From: Boudabousia liubingyangii
GTDB lineage: Bacteria > Actinomycetota > Actinomycetes > Actinomycetales > Actinomycetaceae
Direction: 5' to 3'
Assembly: GCF_001907245.1 (NCBI RefSeq)
Contig: NZ_MQSU01000002.1
Coordinates: forward strand, 124,001-188,000
Length of the DNA: 64,000 nucleotides
Below the pieces are notes generated by a model, which saw only the letters and a program-made list of their open reading frames with translations, made no database searches and was not told the origin of the DNA. This document shows, piece by piece, positions 53,154 through 61,786 of the stretch; position 1 is the stretch's first letter; the number at the start of each line of letters is the position of its first letter. The position numbers and the translations under genes were made by a program.

Positions 53154-55367
53154 CTAACTAGTTCTTAAACCAGGAAGCACGCTACCCAGTTCCAAAACCT
53201 CCAAGGTTTGCGTAGAACGTGTCAAGGCCACGAACAAGTCTCCCAAACTGCGCTTACCGATCGTTACCGGATCAAGCAAGATCGTAGAGTCAAACTCCAA
53301 GCCCTTAGTCTGGGCGGCACGGGTAATCCACACGCGCTCATCCAAATCGGGACCCAATAGATCCTTCAGGGGAGAAATCATTTCTTCCGGAGCAATCACC
53401 ACCACGCGACCCAAACCGGACTGCGAAAGATCCGCGAATCTAGCCAAAGCCCGAGCAACCGCAGCCGGAACCGCCGCCAAAAGCTCTTCAACCTGAGAAA
53501 CCGGTTCGCTCACGATCAAAGCATCCGGAATGTCTCTGACGGCCTTAACCGGATACTGGGTAGTACGCCCCAGAGCCTCCATGACGCGCTGAGCTGCATC
53601 CATAATCGTGGCTGGAGTTCGGTAGGAAGTTTCCAAAACTACCTGTTCCTGAAGAGCGTGCGCGGCTGGACCCAAAACCTGTTCCCAAGTTGCGGGACCA
53701 TGATCAATCCGCTGCTGATCTAAATCGCCAACCACCGTAAAAGAACGGGAAGGACAGCGTCGTAGCAGAGCCCGCCACTGCATGGGGGAGAGCTCCTGTG
53801 CTTCATCGACCACCACGTGGCCATAGGTCCAAGAACGATCAGCTGCCGCCCGGGCTGCCGTCGAAGAAAGCGCAGCCGGACCTGCCAGAAGATCAGCCAA
53901 GGCCTCAGCGCTAACCAAACCAGAAGTATCAAAACCAGTCTCTAGTGCCCTCTGAGCCCCACTTAGCAGCTCATCGCGCTGGGCAGCTTCTTGAGCTTGA
54001 AGCATCCTCGTGACTTGCGGGTGCTCACCCAACTGCTCTGCCGCCTCATCAATCAAAGCCACATCTGCGTCCGTCCAAGGAGCATTCATCGGTCGCACCA
54101 ATAGTTCGCGCTGTGCTGCTGAAAGCTCCGGCGCAAAACGAGCCAAACGCTCCGGATCCGCAAACAATCTAGACAGCAACTGTTGTGGGGTAGCTGGCAA
54201 CCAATGCCAGTTAATCGCCTTACGCACCTGCGGCAAAGAGCGCAGATCATCACGAGCCCAGTCATACTCAGCAGAATCGGCCTCGGCCTGCTCAGAAAGC
54301 TGGGTTGTCAAAATATCAAGTAGATAGGTGGCATAGGTCTGCCAACCCTCATTATGCTTCGAGGACGCCCGACGCCCACGCGTAATCGCAGCCTTAAAAT
54401 CCTCCGGCATTAGCTTCAAAATTCGCTCATTAACCCGAATCTCAACCGGCTTCTTCGGGGTCCGCTCCAGTCCCCGCACGGCCCGGTTAATGATCCGCTC
54501 CCACAGTAAGTCACCCTTGAGCTTAGCTACCGGAACCGGATCGACCGTAGTGGCCTTAAAGCCCGGGACTAGTGCCTGCGGAGTTAGGGAAACCACGCCC
54601 GTTTCGCCCAGTGAGGGCAAAACCTTTTCGATATAGCGCAAGAAGGTATTGGACGGACCCACAATCAGAACTCCGGAGCGAGCCAGACGCTTGTGTTCCG
54701 CATAGAGCAAGTAAGCCGCCCGGTGCAAAGCCACGGCGGTCTTTCCCGTTCCCGGGCCTCCCTGAACCACCAAAATTCCTTGATCGGCAGAACGAATCAC
54801 TCGGTCTTGTTCCGCCTGAATGGTCGCGACAATATCGCCCATAAAGCTAGAACGAGCCGAAGAAAGAGCAGCCATCAGGGCGCCCTCGCCCTGTAGTTCA
54901 GAAGCCTCAGAATTCTTAGTGTCCAACAGGTCATCTTCAACGCTGATGACCTGGCGCAAACGGGTCATAATATGACGCCTAATGGCCACGCCTAAGGGCT
55001 CTACTGCGGTGGCCTGATAAAAGGGGAGTGCGGCCGGGGCGCGCCAGTCCATCAAAACTCGCTGGTCATCCTCGTCAACCAAACCGGTCCGCCCAATATA
55101 GCGAATCGAACCGTCCAAACCGGTTAACTTGCCAAAAACCAAACGCTCTTCAAGCTGTTCTAGCCGCGCGGCCTCGTCCCCAAAATGCGAAGAAATCGCG
55201 TCACGTTCGGTACGTGCTTGGTGCGAACCGGAACCACCGGAAGCATGCGCGCGAGCCTGACGTTCACGGTAACGACGTCGGGTAACGTCCAAGACCTCAT
55301 AGGCATGATCAACCGCGCGCTGTTCAACCTGAAGCTGCGCGTCGGAAGGACTGGTTGGCGTGGCCAC
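53154..55367 (-). CDS. helD: HelD-like RNA polymerase recycling ATPase / UvrD-type helicase
   Basis: A 737-residue superfamily 1 protein. The N-terminal coiled part and SHFGDEAARLEQLEERLVFG match HelD, which removes stalled RNA polymerase from DNA; in actinobacteria it is implicated in rifampicin tolerance. Walker A is QGGPGTGKTAVAL, Walker B VVDEAQELSP and motif VI near LFVALTRSTQTLEVLE. The start is GTG at 55367 with GGGGAT upstream. It is followed on the same strand by fadD after about 70 nt. Substrate DNA versus polymerase cannot be told from sequence alone. Confidence 0.85.
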   Translation of the reverse strand: MATPTSPSDAQLQVEQRAVDHAYEVLDVTRRRYRERQARAHASGGSGSHQARTERDAISSHFGDEAARLEQLEERLVFGKLTGLDGSIRYIGRTGLVDEDDQRVLMDWRAPAALPFYQATAVEPLGVAIRRHIMTRLRQVISVEDDLLDTKNSEASELQGEGALMAALSSARSSFMGDIVATIQAEQDRVIRSADQGILVVQGGPGTGKTAVALHRAAYLLYAEHKRLARSGVLIVGPSNTFLRYIEKVLPSLGETGVVSLTPQALVPGFKATTVDPVPVAKLKGDLLWERIINRAVRGLERTPKKPVEIRVNERILKLMPEDFKAAITRGRRASSKHNEGWQTYATYLLDILTTQLSEQAEADSAEYDWARDDLRSLPQVRKAINWHWLPATPQQLLSRLFADPERLARFAPELSAAQRELLVRPMNAPWTDADVALIDEAAEQLGEHPQVTRMLQAQEAAQRDELLSGAQRALETGFDTSGLVSAEALADLLAGPAALSSTAARAAADRSWTYGHVVVDEAQELSPMQWRALLRRCPSRSFTVVGDLDQQRIDHGPATWEQVLGPAAHALQEQVVLETSYRTPATIMDAAQRVMEALGRTTQYPVKAVRDIPDALIVSEPVSQVEELLAAVPAAVARALARFADLSQSGLGRVVVIAPEEMISPLKDLLGPDLDERVWITRAAQTKGLEFDSTILLDPVTIGKRSLGDLFVALTRSTQTLEVLELGSVLPGLRTS

Positions 55368-55591
55368 GGTGATCCCCGATCCGTCGATAAAGTTACGGCC
55401 ACTTATTTTGCCCCTATTTACCCGGGTCTAAGGTCCGATGACGCTGGACGCGAATTGTAGTACCCTTCGGGGGCTTATCTGACGTGCTTTTTTGATAACT
55501 TTCGGTAAACTGTTTCACTTAGCAACCTTGAGCATAAGAAAATCATGTTCAAATAGAACAAGGTAACTAACGGCGTAAGAAAGGAGCTCAA

Positions 55592-56767
55592 ATGGAAAAC
55601 CAGAGCAACCCTCTCTTCGCCCTTGGCCCCCAGGCGGAAGCTAAAGCCACCAGGTTAGTGCACTTCTTCCACGGCACCATGGATCCCGGGAATGCCGGCC
55701 GACTAGCCCTAGAGCAACTTCTAGAAGCCTCCATCGTCGGCCGCTACGCTACCTTCAACGCTGATGAACTGATCGACTACCGCGCCTCACGCCCACTGGC
55801 CAGTGTCGAAAACTGGGAACTATCGAACCTCGATACTGCCCAGATCGTCATCGACCTAGCCATTGACCTTGATGGGCAGCCCTTCCTGCTACTCCATGGC
55901 CCAGAGCCGGATTTCCGCTGGGAAGCATTCACCGAAGCCCTAGCTACGATCATTGCTCGCGCTGGCGTGGAAGAAATCTACTCCCTGCTTGCGGTACCCG
56001 CCGCCCTGCCGCATACCCGGCCCCTGCAACTACATGTCTTGCACGGTGAACCGCGCAAAACCGCCGGTATGCCCTTTAACCCTTCGACGCTGGACCGACC
56101 CAGTAACGAAACTCCTGGGATGCGTATCCGTCAGCTCCCGGCCGTGCCCGCCAACCCGCAGACGCACTTCAATCCCGGTCTACCCTCCCTGACCAGTGCC
56201 GAGGGAGAAGGCGAACCGCCGCGACTTTCCTCGGCCGCGGAAGAGGAAAACCCGAACGTCCTTAAGCTTTCGGCCTCCCTAGACGTGTTCATCATGTATC
56301 GCCTAGCCCGTAGAGGTTTCCGCACTCGTGGACTGGTGGTCTCCGTACCCTACTACCTATTCGAATCAGAGTACTTCCCGGCCGCAGCTGAACTTCTGCG
56401 CGCCTTGAGCTCGATGGCCCACCTGTCACTACCACTTGGGGACCTAGACGCGGCGGCCGCTGTCCTAGCCCCGCAGTTGGAGGCGATGGTGCAAGCCAGC
56501 CCAGACAATCAGGCCCTGATTGCCAGCCTCGAAGAAAACTACGATTCCCTTGGCTCCCAAAGTGCTTCTGCGAATCCTGATTTTGGCAGCTTCCCCGATC
56601 TGATGATTCCTGACGAGGATGAGATTGGCCGCCAACTGGAAAACTTCCTCAAGAGCGAAGAAGACAAGAACCGCCGGGTACGACGTGCCCAAAAACCCCT
56701 ACCCGATATGGGACAGTGGGGGAAGCTCTCACGTCGTTCACGACGTGACCGCTGGCGTCAAGACTAG
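55592..56767 (+). CDS. PAC2 family protein
   Basis: A 391-residue protein of the PAC2 (proteasome assembly chaperone 2-like) family, frequent in actinobacteria near nrdR/lexA. Family features: FHGTMDPGNAGRLALEQLL near residue 25, VIDLAIDLDGQPFLLLHGPEP near 90 and the GLVVSVPYYLF segment near 250. The C-terminal ~60 residues are charged and basic. A tie to proteasome assembly is known for eukaryotic PAC2 only; the bacterial role is not settled. ATG at 55592 with AAAGGAG upstream. Confidence 0.85.
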   Translation: MENQSNPLFALGPQAEAKATRLVHFFHGTMDPGNAGRLALEQLLEASIVGRYATFNADELIDYRASRPLASVENWELSNLDTAQIVIDLAIDLDGQPFLLLHGPEPDFRWEAFTEALATIIARAGVEEIYSLLAVPAALPHTRPLQLHVLHGEPRKTAGMPFNPSTLDRPSNETPGMRIRQLPAVPANPQTHFNPGLPSLTSAEGEGEPPRLSSAAEEENPNVLKLSASLDVFIMYRLARRGFRTRGLVVSVPYYLFESEYFPAAAELLRALSSMAHLSLPLGDLDAAAAVLAPQLEAMVQASPDNQALIASLEENYDSLGSQSASANPDFGSFPDLMIPDEDEIGRQLENFLKSEEDKNRRVRRAQKPLPDMGQWGKLSRRSRRDRWRQD

Positions 56768-56834
56768 CGCCCGCTCACATGAGCCTCAGGCAACGTAGAC
56801 AACGGAAAATAACCTTCTGTTGCCTAGCGAATTC

Positions 56835-57632
56835 CTAGCCGCGCCACTGCTCCCATCGCCGTTTAATCTTGGCGCCCACCAAAGAAACCGGCAGCGGCAA
56901 ACGACGTAGATCCACCTCAATTTGAGAAACCGGCAATGGTTTATCCGAGGCCGCTACCACCACATTTCCGCGGCGGTCACCACGGGCCACAGTTGGGGCA
57001 GAAATCGCAATAACCTCCGGGAAGTGCTCACGAATAACCTGCCACTCCTGGGCGACCGACATGGAACCGGGAGCTGCCTCCACATTCGCCAAAAACAGGC
57101 CTCCAGGCTTTAAAATCCTCGCGTAATGCGCGGTAGCCTCAGTATTCCAGATATGTTCCGGCGTATGGGCGCCTGCGAACACATCACGCACCACCACGTC
57201 AAAGGTCTCATCCCGGAAGGTTGCCGCCACCTCTGCCGCGTCACCGACTCGAATCGAAAGCTCCGGGGAACGAGGTAAATCAAACCAAGTGCGCACAAAC
57301 TCAGCTAGTTTTTCATCTAGCTCAACCACGCGCCCTCGGCCCCCGGGACGCTTCGCTGCCCAAGCGCGGGCCAAAGAACAAGCGCCTCCACCCAAGTGCA
57401 GGGCACTAAGCGGCTGCGGCAAAGGGAAACAGGCCTCGGCCACTACCGACATCTGCTGCAGGTACTCAAAATCTAGATAGGCCGGATCACTCAGGTCATA
57501 GCAGGAAGACTCCACGCCATTAACCAGAAGCAACAGGCCCCCATCAATGGCTTTTAATTCCGCCGTGCCCGTAGAAATCGGCTGGGGCCCAACTGGTAAC
57601 TCGCTTAGATTAATCCCTTGCTTCGCAGACAT
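56835..57632 (-). CDS. Spermidine synthase-like methyltransferase-fold protein
   Basis: A 265-residue class I methyltransferase-fold protein related to spermidine synthases. The nucleotide motif LHLGGGACSLARAW (about 99-112), VVELDEKLAEF and VVVRDVFAGAHTPEH fit the polyamine synthase-like group; the N-terminal strand domain of true SpeE is reduced. No speD or other polyamine gene is nearby, so it may act on another substrate. ATG at 57632 has no clear ribosome binding site. It diverges from dinB across about 50 nt. Confidence 0.8.
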   Translation of the reverse strand: MSAKQGINLSELPVGPQPISTGTAELKAIDGGLLLLVNGVESSCYDLSDPAYLDFEYLQQMSVVAEACFPLPQPLSALHLGGGACSLARAWAAKRPGGRGRVVELDEKLAEFVRTWFDLPRSPELSIRVGDAAEVAATFRDETFDVVVRDVFAGAHTPEHIWNTEATAHYARILKPGGLFLANVEAAPGSMSVAQEWQVIREHFPEVIAISAPTVARGDRRGNVVVAASDKPLPVSQIEVDLRRLPLPVSLVGAKIKRRWEQWRG

Positions 57633-57684
57633 AAAGCTAAGCTATCAAATAAACTAGAAGAAGCCGAAAGCAACAGGAGGAACT

Positions 57685-58932
57685 ATGTCACGCGCCCCAC
57701 GCGTCGCCGCCGCCCGTAAGAACTGGGGGAGTGACGATACGGGCTGCGATTTTCTCCATATCGACATGGACTCCTTCTTTGCCGCAGTTGAAATCCGTGA
57801 ACAACCGCAGCTAGCCGGAAAGCCACTCATCGTCGGCGGTAGCAAAGAACGCGGCGTAGTTAGCGCCTGTAACTACGAGGCCCGAAAATTTGGGGTCCAT
57901 TCCGCCATGCCCATTGCCCAAGCTCGCCGGCTCTGCCCACAGGCTAACTACCTGCCAGTTCGACACGAACTATATAGTCAGGTCTCTAAAGAGGTTATGA
58001 AAATCTGCGCCTCGATTACCCCGCAATTCGAACAGGTCAGCATTGACGAGGCCTTCTTGAATATTGCCGGCGCGCGACTACGCCTGGGTAGTGCCACCCA
58101 GATCGGACAAGAACTACGTGCCCGGATCCGAAATGAGGTGGGTCTGCCCGCCTCGGTAGGAATCGCCAGCGTCAAATACCTCTCCAAAATCGCTTCCGCA
58201 CACGCCAAACCTGACGGGCTACTCATGATCCCCAAGGCAGCTAACCAAGAGTTCCTCAACCTGCTGCCGATTGAAGCGATCTGGGGAGTGGGGCCCGCAA
58301 CCGCACAAAAACTGGCCAGCAAGGGAATCACCCGGGTCGAACAAGCTGCCGCCCTGAGCACTCACACCTTAGTGAGCATGCTGGGACAGGCCGCTGGAAT
58401 CCACCTGTACGAGCTTTGCCACGGGATCGATAATCGTGGGATCAACACGCAAAGGGAAAGAAAATCCCTGGGTAAAGAAATTACTTTCAGTCAAAACCAA
58501 GACGATATGGAATACCTACATCGGGTCCTGCTGAACCTAGCCGATGAACTCACTGCGCGCCTGCGGTCTCAAGGATGGCTCGCTCGTACGGTGGCCTTGA
58601 AGGTGCGCACGGGGAACTTCGAAACTAAAACTAAGTCGCAGAGCGTCAACCCGCCTTTGAATACCAGCCCCGAAGTAATGCAGGTGGTTGCGCAGTTAGC
58701 AAAGCAGGTCAATCTGGGCGCCGATCCGATCCGGTTGATTGGAATTCGCCTTGAGGGCTTGATCCCGGCAACTCAGGGAATCCAAACAACTGTGGATGAG
58801 GATCCGAAAGCTAAACAGCTGGCTGCTGGCTGGGATGCAGTGCGCGCTCGTTTTGGTCGTCAAGCCCTGGGTTCAGCTTCCTTGCTAGGGTTGGCTAATC
58901 CCAAAGAAGACCCTGATCAGAGCCTGGCGTAA
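57685..58932 (+). CDS. dinB: DNA polymerase IV (Y family)
   Basis: A 415-residue translesion polymerase. The first catalytic motif is HIDMDSFFAAVE near residue 27, the second SIDEAFLN near 117; a helix-hairpin-helix (LPIEAIWGVGPATAQKL) and little-finger domain follow. The start is ATG at 57685 with AGGAGG about 5 nt upstream. No GAAC-N4-GTTC box lies upstream, so unlike recA, lexA and the LysM gene it is probably not under LexA control here. The C-terminal beta-clamp binding motif is not obvious. Confidence 0.94.
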   Translation: MSRAPRVAAARKNWGSDDTGCDFLHIDMDSFFAAVEIREQPQLAGKPLIVGGSKERGVVSACNYEARKFGVHSAMPIAQARRLCPQANYLPVRHELYSQVSKEVMKICASITPQFEQVSIDEAFLNIAGARLRLGSATQIGQELRARIRNEVGLPASVGIASVKYLSKIASAHAKPDGLLMIPKAANQEFLNLLPIEAIWGVGPATAQKLASKGITRVEQAAALSTHTLVSMLGQAAGIHLYELCHGIDNRGINTQRERKSLGKEITFSQNQDDMEYLHRVLLNLADELTARLRSQGWLARTVALKVRTGNFETKTKSQSVNPPLNTSPEVMQVVAQLAKQVNLGADPIRLIGIRLEGLIPATQGIQTTVDEDPKAKQLAAGWDAVRARFGRQALGSASLLGLANPKEDPDQSLA

Positions 58933-59040
58933 ACCGGGAAGCGTAGGGTGCCGGCAGCTAGCTAATCTCGGTAAGGAGTGAAAAAAGGGCATTAATATGA
59001 GAAAATCATGCAAAGTATTGTCAAGGCCCCGGAGGCACAC

Positions 59041-59457
59041 GTGAATCTATCTGATCGCGAACGCGAAGTGCTGGAACAGCTAGAAGAGAGCCTGAAGTCA
59101 GATCCTGATTTTGCCTCTTCGGTTGCCCAGTTCGATACCGCCGTGCCCAGCGCCCATGCTCCTGAGGTTAAACCCCCGAAAGCTAGTTGGAATCTGCATC
59201 GGATTGCCCTTGGGGGAGGAATCGTGCTAGTGGGCCTAGTGGCTCTACTAGTAGGCGTTACCTGGGGCTACAACCTGCCTGGCGTGATTATTGCCGTCTT
59301 GGGAGTGCTAGCCATGATTGGCGGCATGTATTTGGTGCTGACTCCCGGAGTAAACGGTAAGGAAAAAACTAAATCCCCCAAATCCTCCACTTCCAACCCC
59401 AGTAGCTTCAAAGCTCGCCAACAGGAGCGCTTCCAACGTCGTAATGAGCGTCCCTAG
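59041..59457 (+). CDS. DUF3040 family membrane protein
   Basis: A 138-residue protein. The N-terminal DUF3040 motif LSDREREVLEQLEESL is followed by two membrane helices (about 60-82 and 84-105) and a basic tail. The family sits next to mraZ in many actinobacteria; function unknown. GTG at 59041 is used because GGAGG (59031-59035) lies 5 nt upstream and the family motif starts there; an ATG at 59008 is in frame without such a site. A terminator follows. Confidence 0.8.
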   Translation: MNLSDREREVLEQLEESLKSDPDFASSVAQFDTAVPSAHAPEVKPPKASWNLHRIALGGGIVLVGLVALLVGVTWGYNLPGVIIAVLGVLAMIGGMYLVLTPGVNGKEKTKSPKSSTSNPSSFKARQQERFQRRNERP

Positions 59458-59477
59458 GTTTTAGTTTCAGACCTTTT

Positions 59478-59512
59478 AGTTCCCCACCAGATTGCTGGTG
59501 GGGAACTTTTTT
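59478..59512 (+). terminator. Terminator before mraZ
   Basis: A 13-bp stem (59478-59490 with 59495-59507), a 4-nt ATTG loop and T at 59507-59512. It cleanly separates DUF3040 from the mraZ cluster. Confidence 0.9.
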
Positions 59513-59552
59513 GTCCTTTTTGGGTTTACATGCGAAAAAATGTGGAAAAACC

Positions 59553-59567
59553 CTCCACTTTGCACCA
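59553..59567 (-). promoter_or_regulatory. Inverted pair of MraZ-like boxes
   Basis: On the minus strand, TGGTG (59567-59563) and TGGAG (59557-59553) are spaced 10 bp, the same spacing as in the main operator ladder, but in the opposite direction. It may be a second, lower-affinity MraZ site. Confidence 0.45.
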
Positions 59568-59629
59568 CCTTGAAATTTCAACGAAATTTGCAAATTAATG
59601 TGAGCAAAACACCCTAATTACGCTTGCAG

Positions 59630-59667
59630 GTGGTGGAAAATGGAGTAAAGTGGGGGATTAGTGGAGG
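59630..59667 (+). promoter_or_regulatory. mraZ: MraZ operator ladder
   Basis: Four TGGNG boxes start at 59631 (TGGTG), 59641 (TGGAG), 59651 (TGGGG) and 59662 (TGGAG), spaced 10, 10 and 11 bp. MraZ of E. coli binds TGGGN repeats with 5-nt spacers, i.e. a 10-bp period, so this is very likely the autoregulatory site of the cluster. It lies about 85-120 nt upstream of the mraZ start. Confidence 0.75.
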
Positions 59668-59752
59668 GGTGCACCCAAAACTAGGTGGCACCAAGCCGGT
59701 ACTACCGCCCGGAAAACCGCAGAAACTCCCTAAAACCCACAAGGAGGTGAAG

Positions 59753-60193
59753 ATGCTAAAAGGCTTCCACGGCACCTACGAGCCCAAGTTGGACGGCAAA
59801 GGTCGCTTGATCCTGCCCGCCAAACTGCGTGAACAGCTGGGAAACCAAATCGTCCTCACCCGTGGTCAGGAACACTGCCTCTACGTTTTTCCGGAACCCG
59901 AATTTGCGCGCATGTACGAAGAGCTTTCCAAAGCCTCACTAACTTCCAAGCAAGCGCGTCTATTCACCCGTTTCTTGCTCTCTGGTGCAGATGACCAAGA
60001 GCTAGACAAACAAGGACGCGTATCAATCGCCCAGCCGCTCCGAGACTACGCTCACCTAGAGCGTGACCTAGTAGTGATTGGTAGTGGTCGCCGCGTTGAA
60101 ATCTGGGATGCCGCCACCTGGCAGGCCTACCTGGATGAAGGGGAAGACGAATTCGCCAATATGGCCGAAGAAATCGTCCCCGGGCTGTTCTAG
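59753..60193 (+). CDS. mraZ: Transcriptional regulator MraZ
   Basis: A 146-residue double AbrB-fold protein that binds the promoter of the division and cell-wall cluster. The first repeat carries YEPKLDGKGRLILPAKLRE, the second SGADDQELDKQGRVSIAQPL; each has the conserved D-x-x-GR motif. The start is ATG at 59753 with a near-perfect AAGGAGGTGA at 59741-59750; the in-frame upstream extension to 59624 overlaps its own operator and is not translated (inference). First gene of mraZ-rsmH-ftsL-ftsI-murE. Confidence 0.95.
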   Translation: MLKGFHGTYEPKLDGKGRLILPAKLREQLGNQIVLTRGQEHCLYVFPEPEFARMYEELSKASLTSKQARLFTRFLLSGADDQELDKQGRVSIAQPLRDYAHLERDLVVIGSGRRVEIWDAATWQAYLDEGEDEFANMAEEIVPGLF

Positions 60194-60346
60194 CCCACCA
60201 CCCCTGGGTGCTATTTAGTCTCTGGCCGAGGCTCTGGGATCACTTCCCCGTTTCCAGAACCGGTCGGACAGAGATTAAGTGGCATCCGGGACCCACCGAA
60301 GAACTTAATCATCCACACCCAAGAATCTAGAAAGGAGGCTAGCGCA

Positions 60347-61336
60347 ATGGCCGAAATCAAAGCCGCCGAGGCACACACCCCCGTGATGCTCAAGGAATGC
60401 CTAGAACTGCTAGCCCCCGCCCTAGAACGCCCCGGGGCAATCATGGTTGACTGCACCCTAGGAATGGGTGGACACACCGAGGCAGTCCTTAAGGCCTTCC
60501 CGGAAGTTACCGTTTACGGCATCGACCGCGACCCCCAAGCTATCGAGCTAGCCTCCGCACGCCTCGCTCCCTTCGGTGAACGTTTCCAAGCCGTTCACGC
60601 CACCTACGACCAGGTTTACGAGGTCGCGCAAAAAGCTGGCGGCCACGTCGATGCGGTACTAATGGATCTGGGGGTCTCTTCCCTCCAACTAGATATGGTC
60701 GAGCGGGGCTTCTCCTACAGCCGTGATGCTCAACTAGACATGCGCATGGACCCCACTCAGGGACCCTCTGCCGCAGACTTCCTCAACACCGCTTCTGCCA
60801 AAGAAATCAGCCAGGTGCTGTGGCGCTACGGAGAAGAAAAGAACGCTAATCGGATCGCTCAAAAGATCGTGGCCGTTAGAGCTGAAAAACCTCTTACCCG
60901 GACGGCAGAACTAGTCGAAGTAATCCGTGAGGCACTCCCTCAGGCTGCCATGCGTAAGGGCGGTAACCCGGCCAAGCGCACCTTCCAAGCCATTCGCATC
61001 AAGGTCAACGGCGAACTGGACATCCTAGAAGCCGCCCTCCCGGCCGCCCTGAAATCACTCAACGACGGTGGCCGCCTAGTAGTCGAAGCCTACCAATCGC
61101 TGGAAGATCGACTGGTAAAACAGACCTTCAAAACCATCACCACCGTTGATGTACCGGCAGATCTACCCTTCATTCCTGAATCTGCCCAACCAGACTTCAA
61201 ACTCATTACCCGCGGGGCTCAGCGCCCCAGCGACCAAGAACTTGCGGAAAACCCCCGTTCCGCTCCAGTCCGCCTACGCGCTGTAGAACGACTGTCCTCA
61301 AACCCCGACCAAAAAACTGAAGGGAACCGGAAATGA
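60347..61336 (+). CDS. rsmH: 16S rRNA (cytosine(1402)-N(4))-methyltransferase RsmH
   Basis: A 329-residue MraW/RsmH that methylates C1402 in the decoding centre. Motifs: HTPVMLKECLELL at the start, VDCTLGMGGHTEAVL (SAM site), LMDLGVSSLQLD and ERGFSYSRDAQLDMRMD. The start is ATG at 60347 with AAGGAGG (60332-60338). Its stop overlaps the next gene start (ATGA, 61333-61336). Confidence 0.97.
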   Translation: MAEIKAAEAHTPVMLKECLELLAPALERPGAIMVDCTLGMGGHTEAVLKAFPEVTVYGIDRDPQAIELASARLAPFGERFQAVHATYDQVYEVAQKAGGHVDAVLMDLGVSSLQLDMVERGFSYSRDAQLDMRMDPTQGPSAADFLNTASAKEISQVLWRYGEEKNANRIAQKIVAVRAEKPLTRTAELVEVIREALPQAAMRKGGNPAKRTFQAIRIKVNGELDILEAALPAALKSLNDGGRLVVEAYQSLEDRLVKQTFKTITTVDVPADLPFIPESAQPDFKLITRGAQRPSDQELAENPRSAPVRLRAVERLSSNPDQKTEGNRK

Positions 61337-61725
61337 ACGCTACTGCTACCGCGTGGAAAGCGACCACTCAACCTCGTCGCGCCCAAAGTTCTCGTCCGGA
61401 ACTCTCGGTTGTCACCCAGAGCGCACCTCGAGTCGGTGGGCGACACACCGTCACTGCAATTGTCGCCTCTGTGACACTGCTCCTAGCCACCATCCTCGGG
61501 ATCACCTCCTACACCTCCCACTTGGCCATGGCTGCCAAGCCCCTACACACCGAACTGAGCGTGCTACAGGAGCAGAATCAAGCGCTAACCGAGGAACTTA
61601 ACAAGCGTTCCTCTGCCGCCTGGCTGGGGGAGCGAGCCAAGGAACTAGGTATGGTTCCCTACGCTGATTACGGCTACGTAAACCTAGAAAAGAATGAAAT
61701 CACCGGCGGAACCGCCGCCCACTGA
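61333..61725 (+). CDS. ftsL: FtsL-like cell division membrane protein
   Basis: A 130-residue bitopic protein: about 38 cytoplasmic residues, one membrane helix (about 40-60) and a short extracytoplasmic coiled coil with leucine heptads (about 70-95), as in FtsL, which links FtsI/FtsW to FtsB/FtsQ at the septum. Sequence similarity is low in this family, so the call rests on size, topology and position between rsmH and ftsI. It overlaps rsmH by 4 nt. Confidence 0.85.
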   Translation: MNATATAWKATTQPRRAQSSRPELSVVTQSAPRVGGRHTVTAIVASVTLLLATILGITSYTSHLAMAAKPLHTELSVLQEQNQALTEELNKRSSAAWLGERAKELGMVPYADYGYVNLEKNEITGGTAAH

Positions 61726-61786
61726 ACTAGAATAAAAGCAGGTCCCAACGACCCGTAATACTCCCCGCAAGTAAAGGAATGTCTCG

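Noticed and set aside
55548-55560. GTTC-N5-GAAC upstream of the PAC2 gene as an SOS box
   Set aside because: The half-sites are in the reverse order (GTTC then GAAC) with a 5-nt spacer, unlike the GAAC-N4-GTTC cores at recA and lexA.
59624-59752. Extended mraZ start
   Set aside because: It would run through the operator boxes, and AAGGAGGTGA directly precedes the ATG at 59753.
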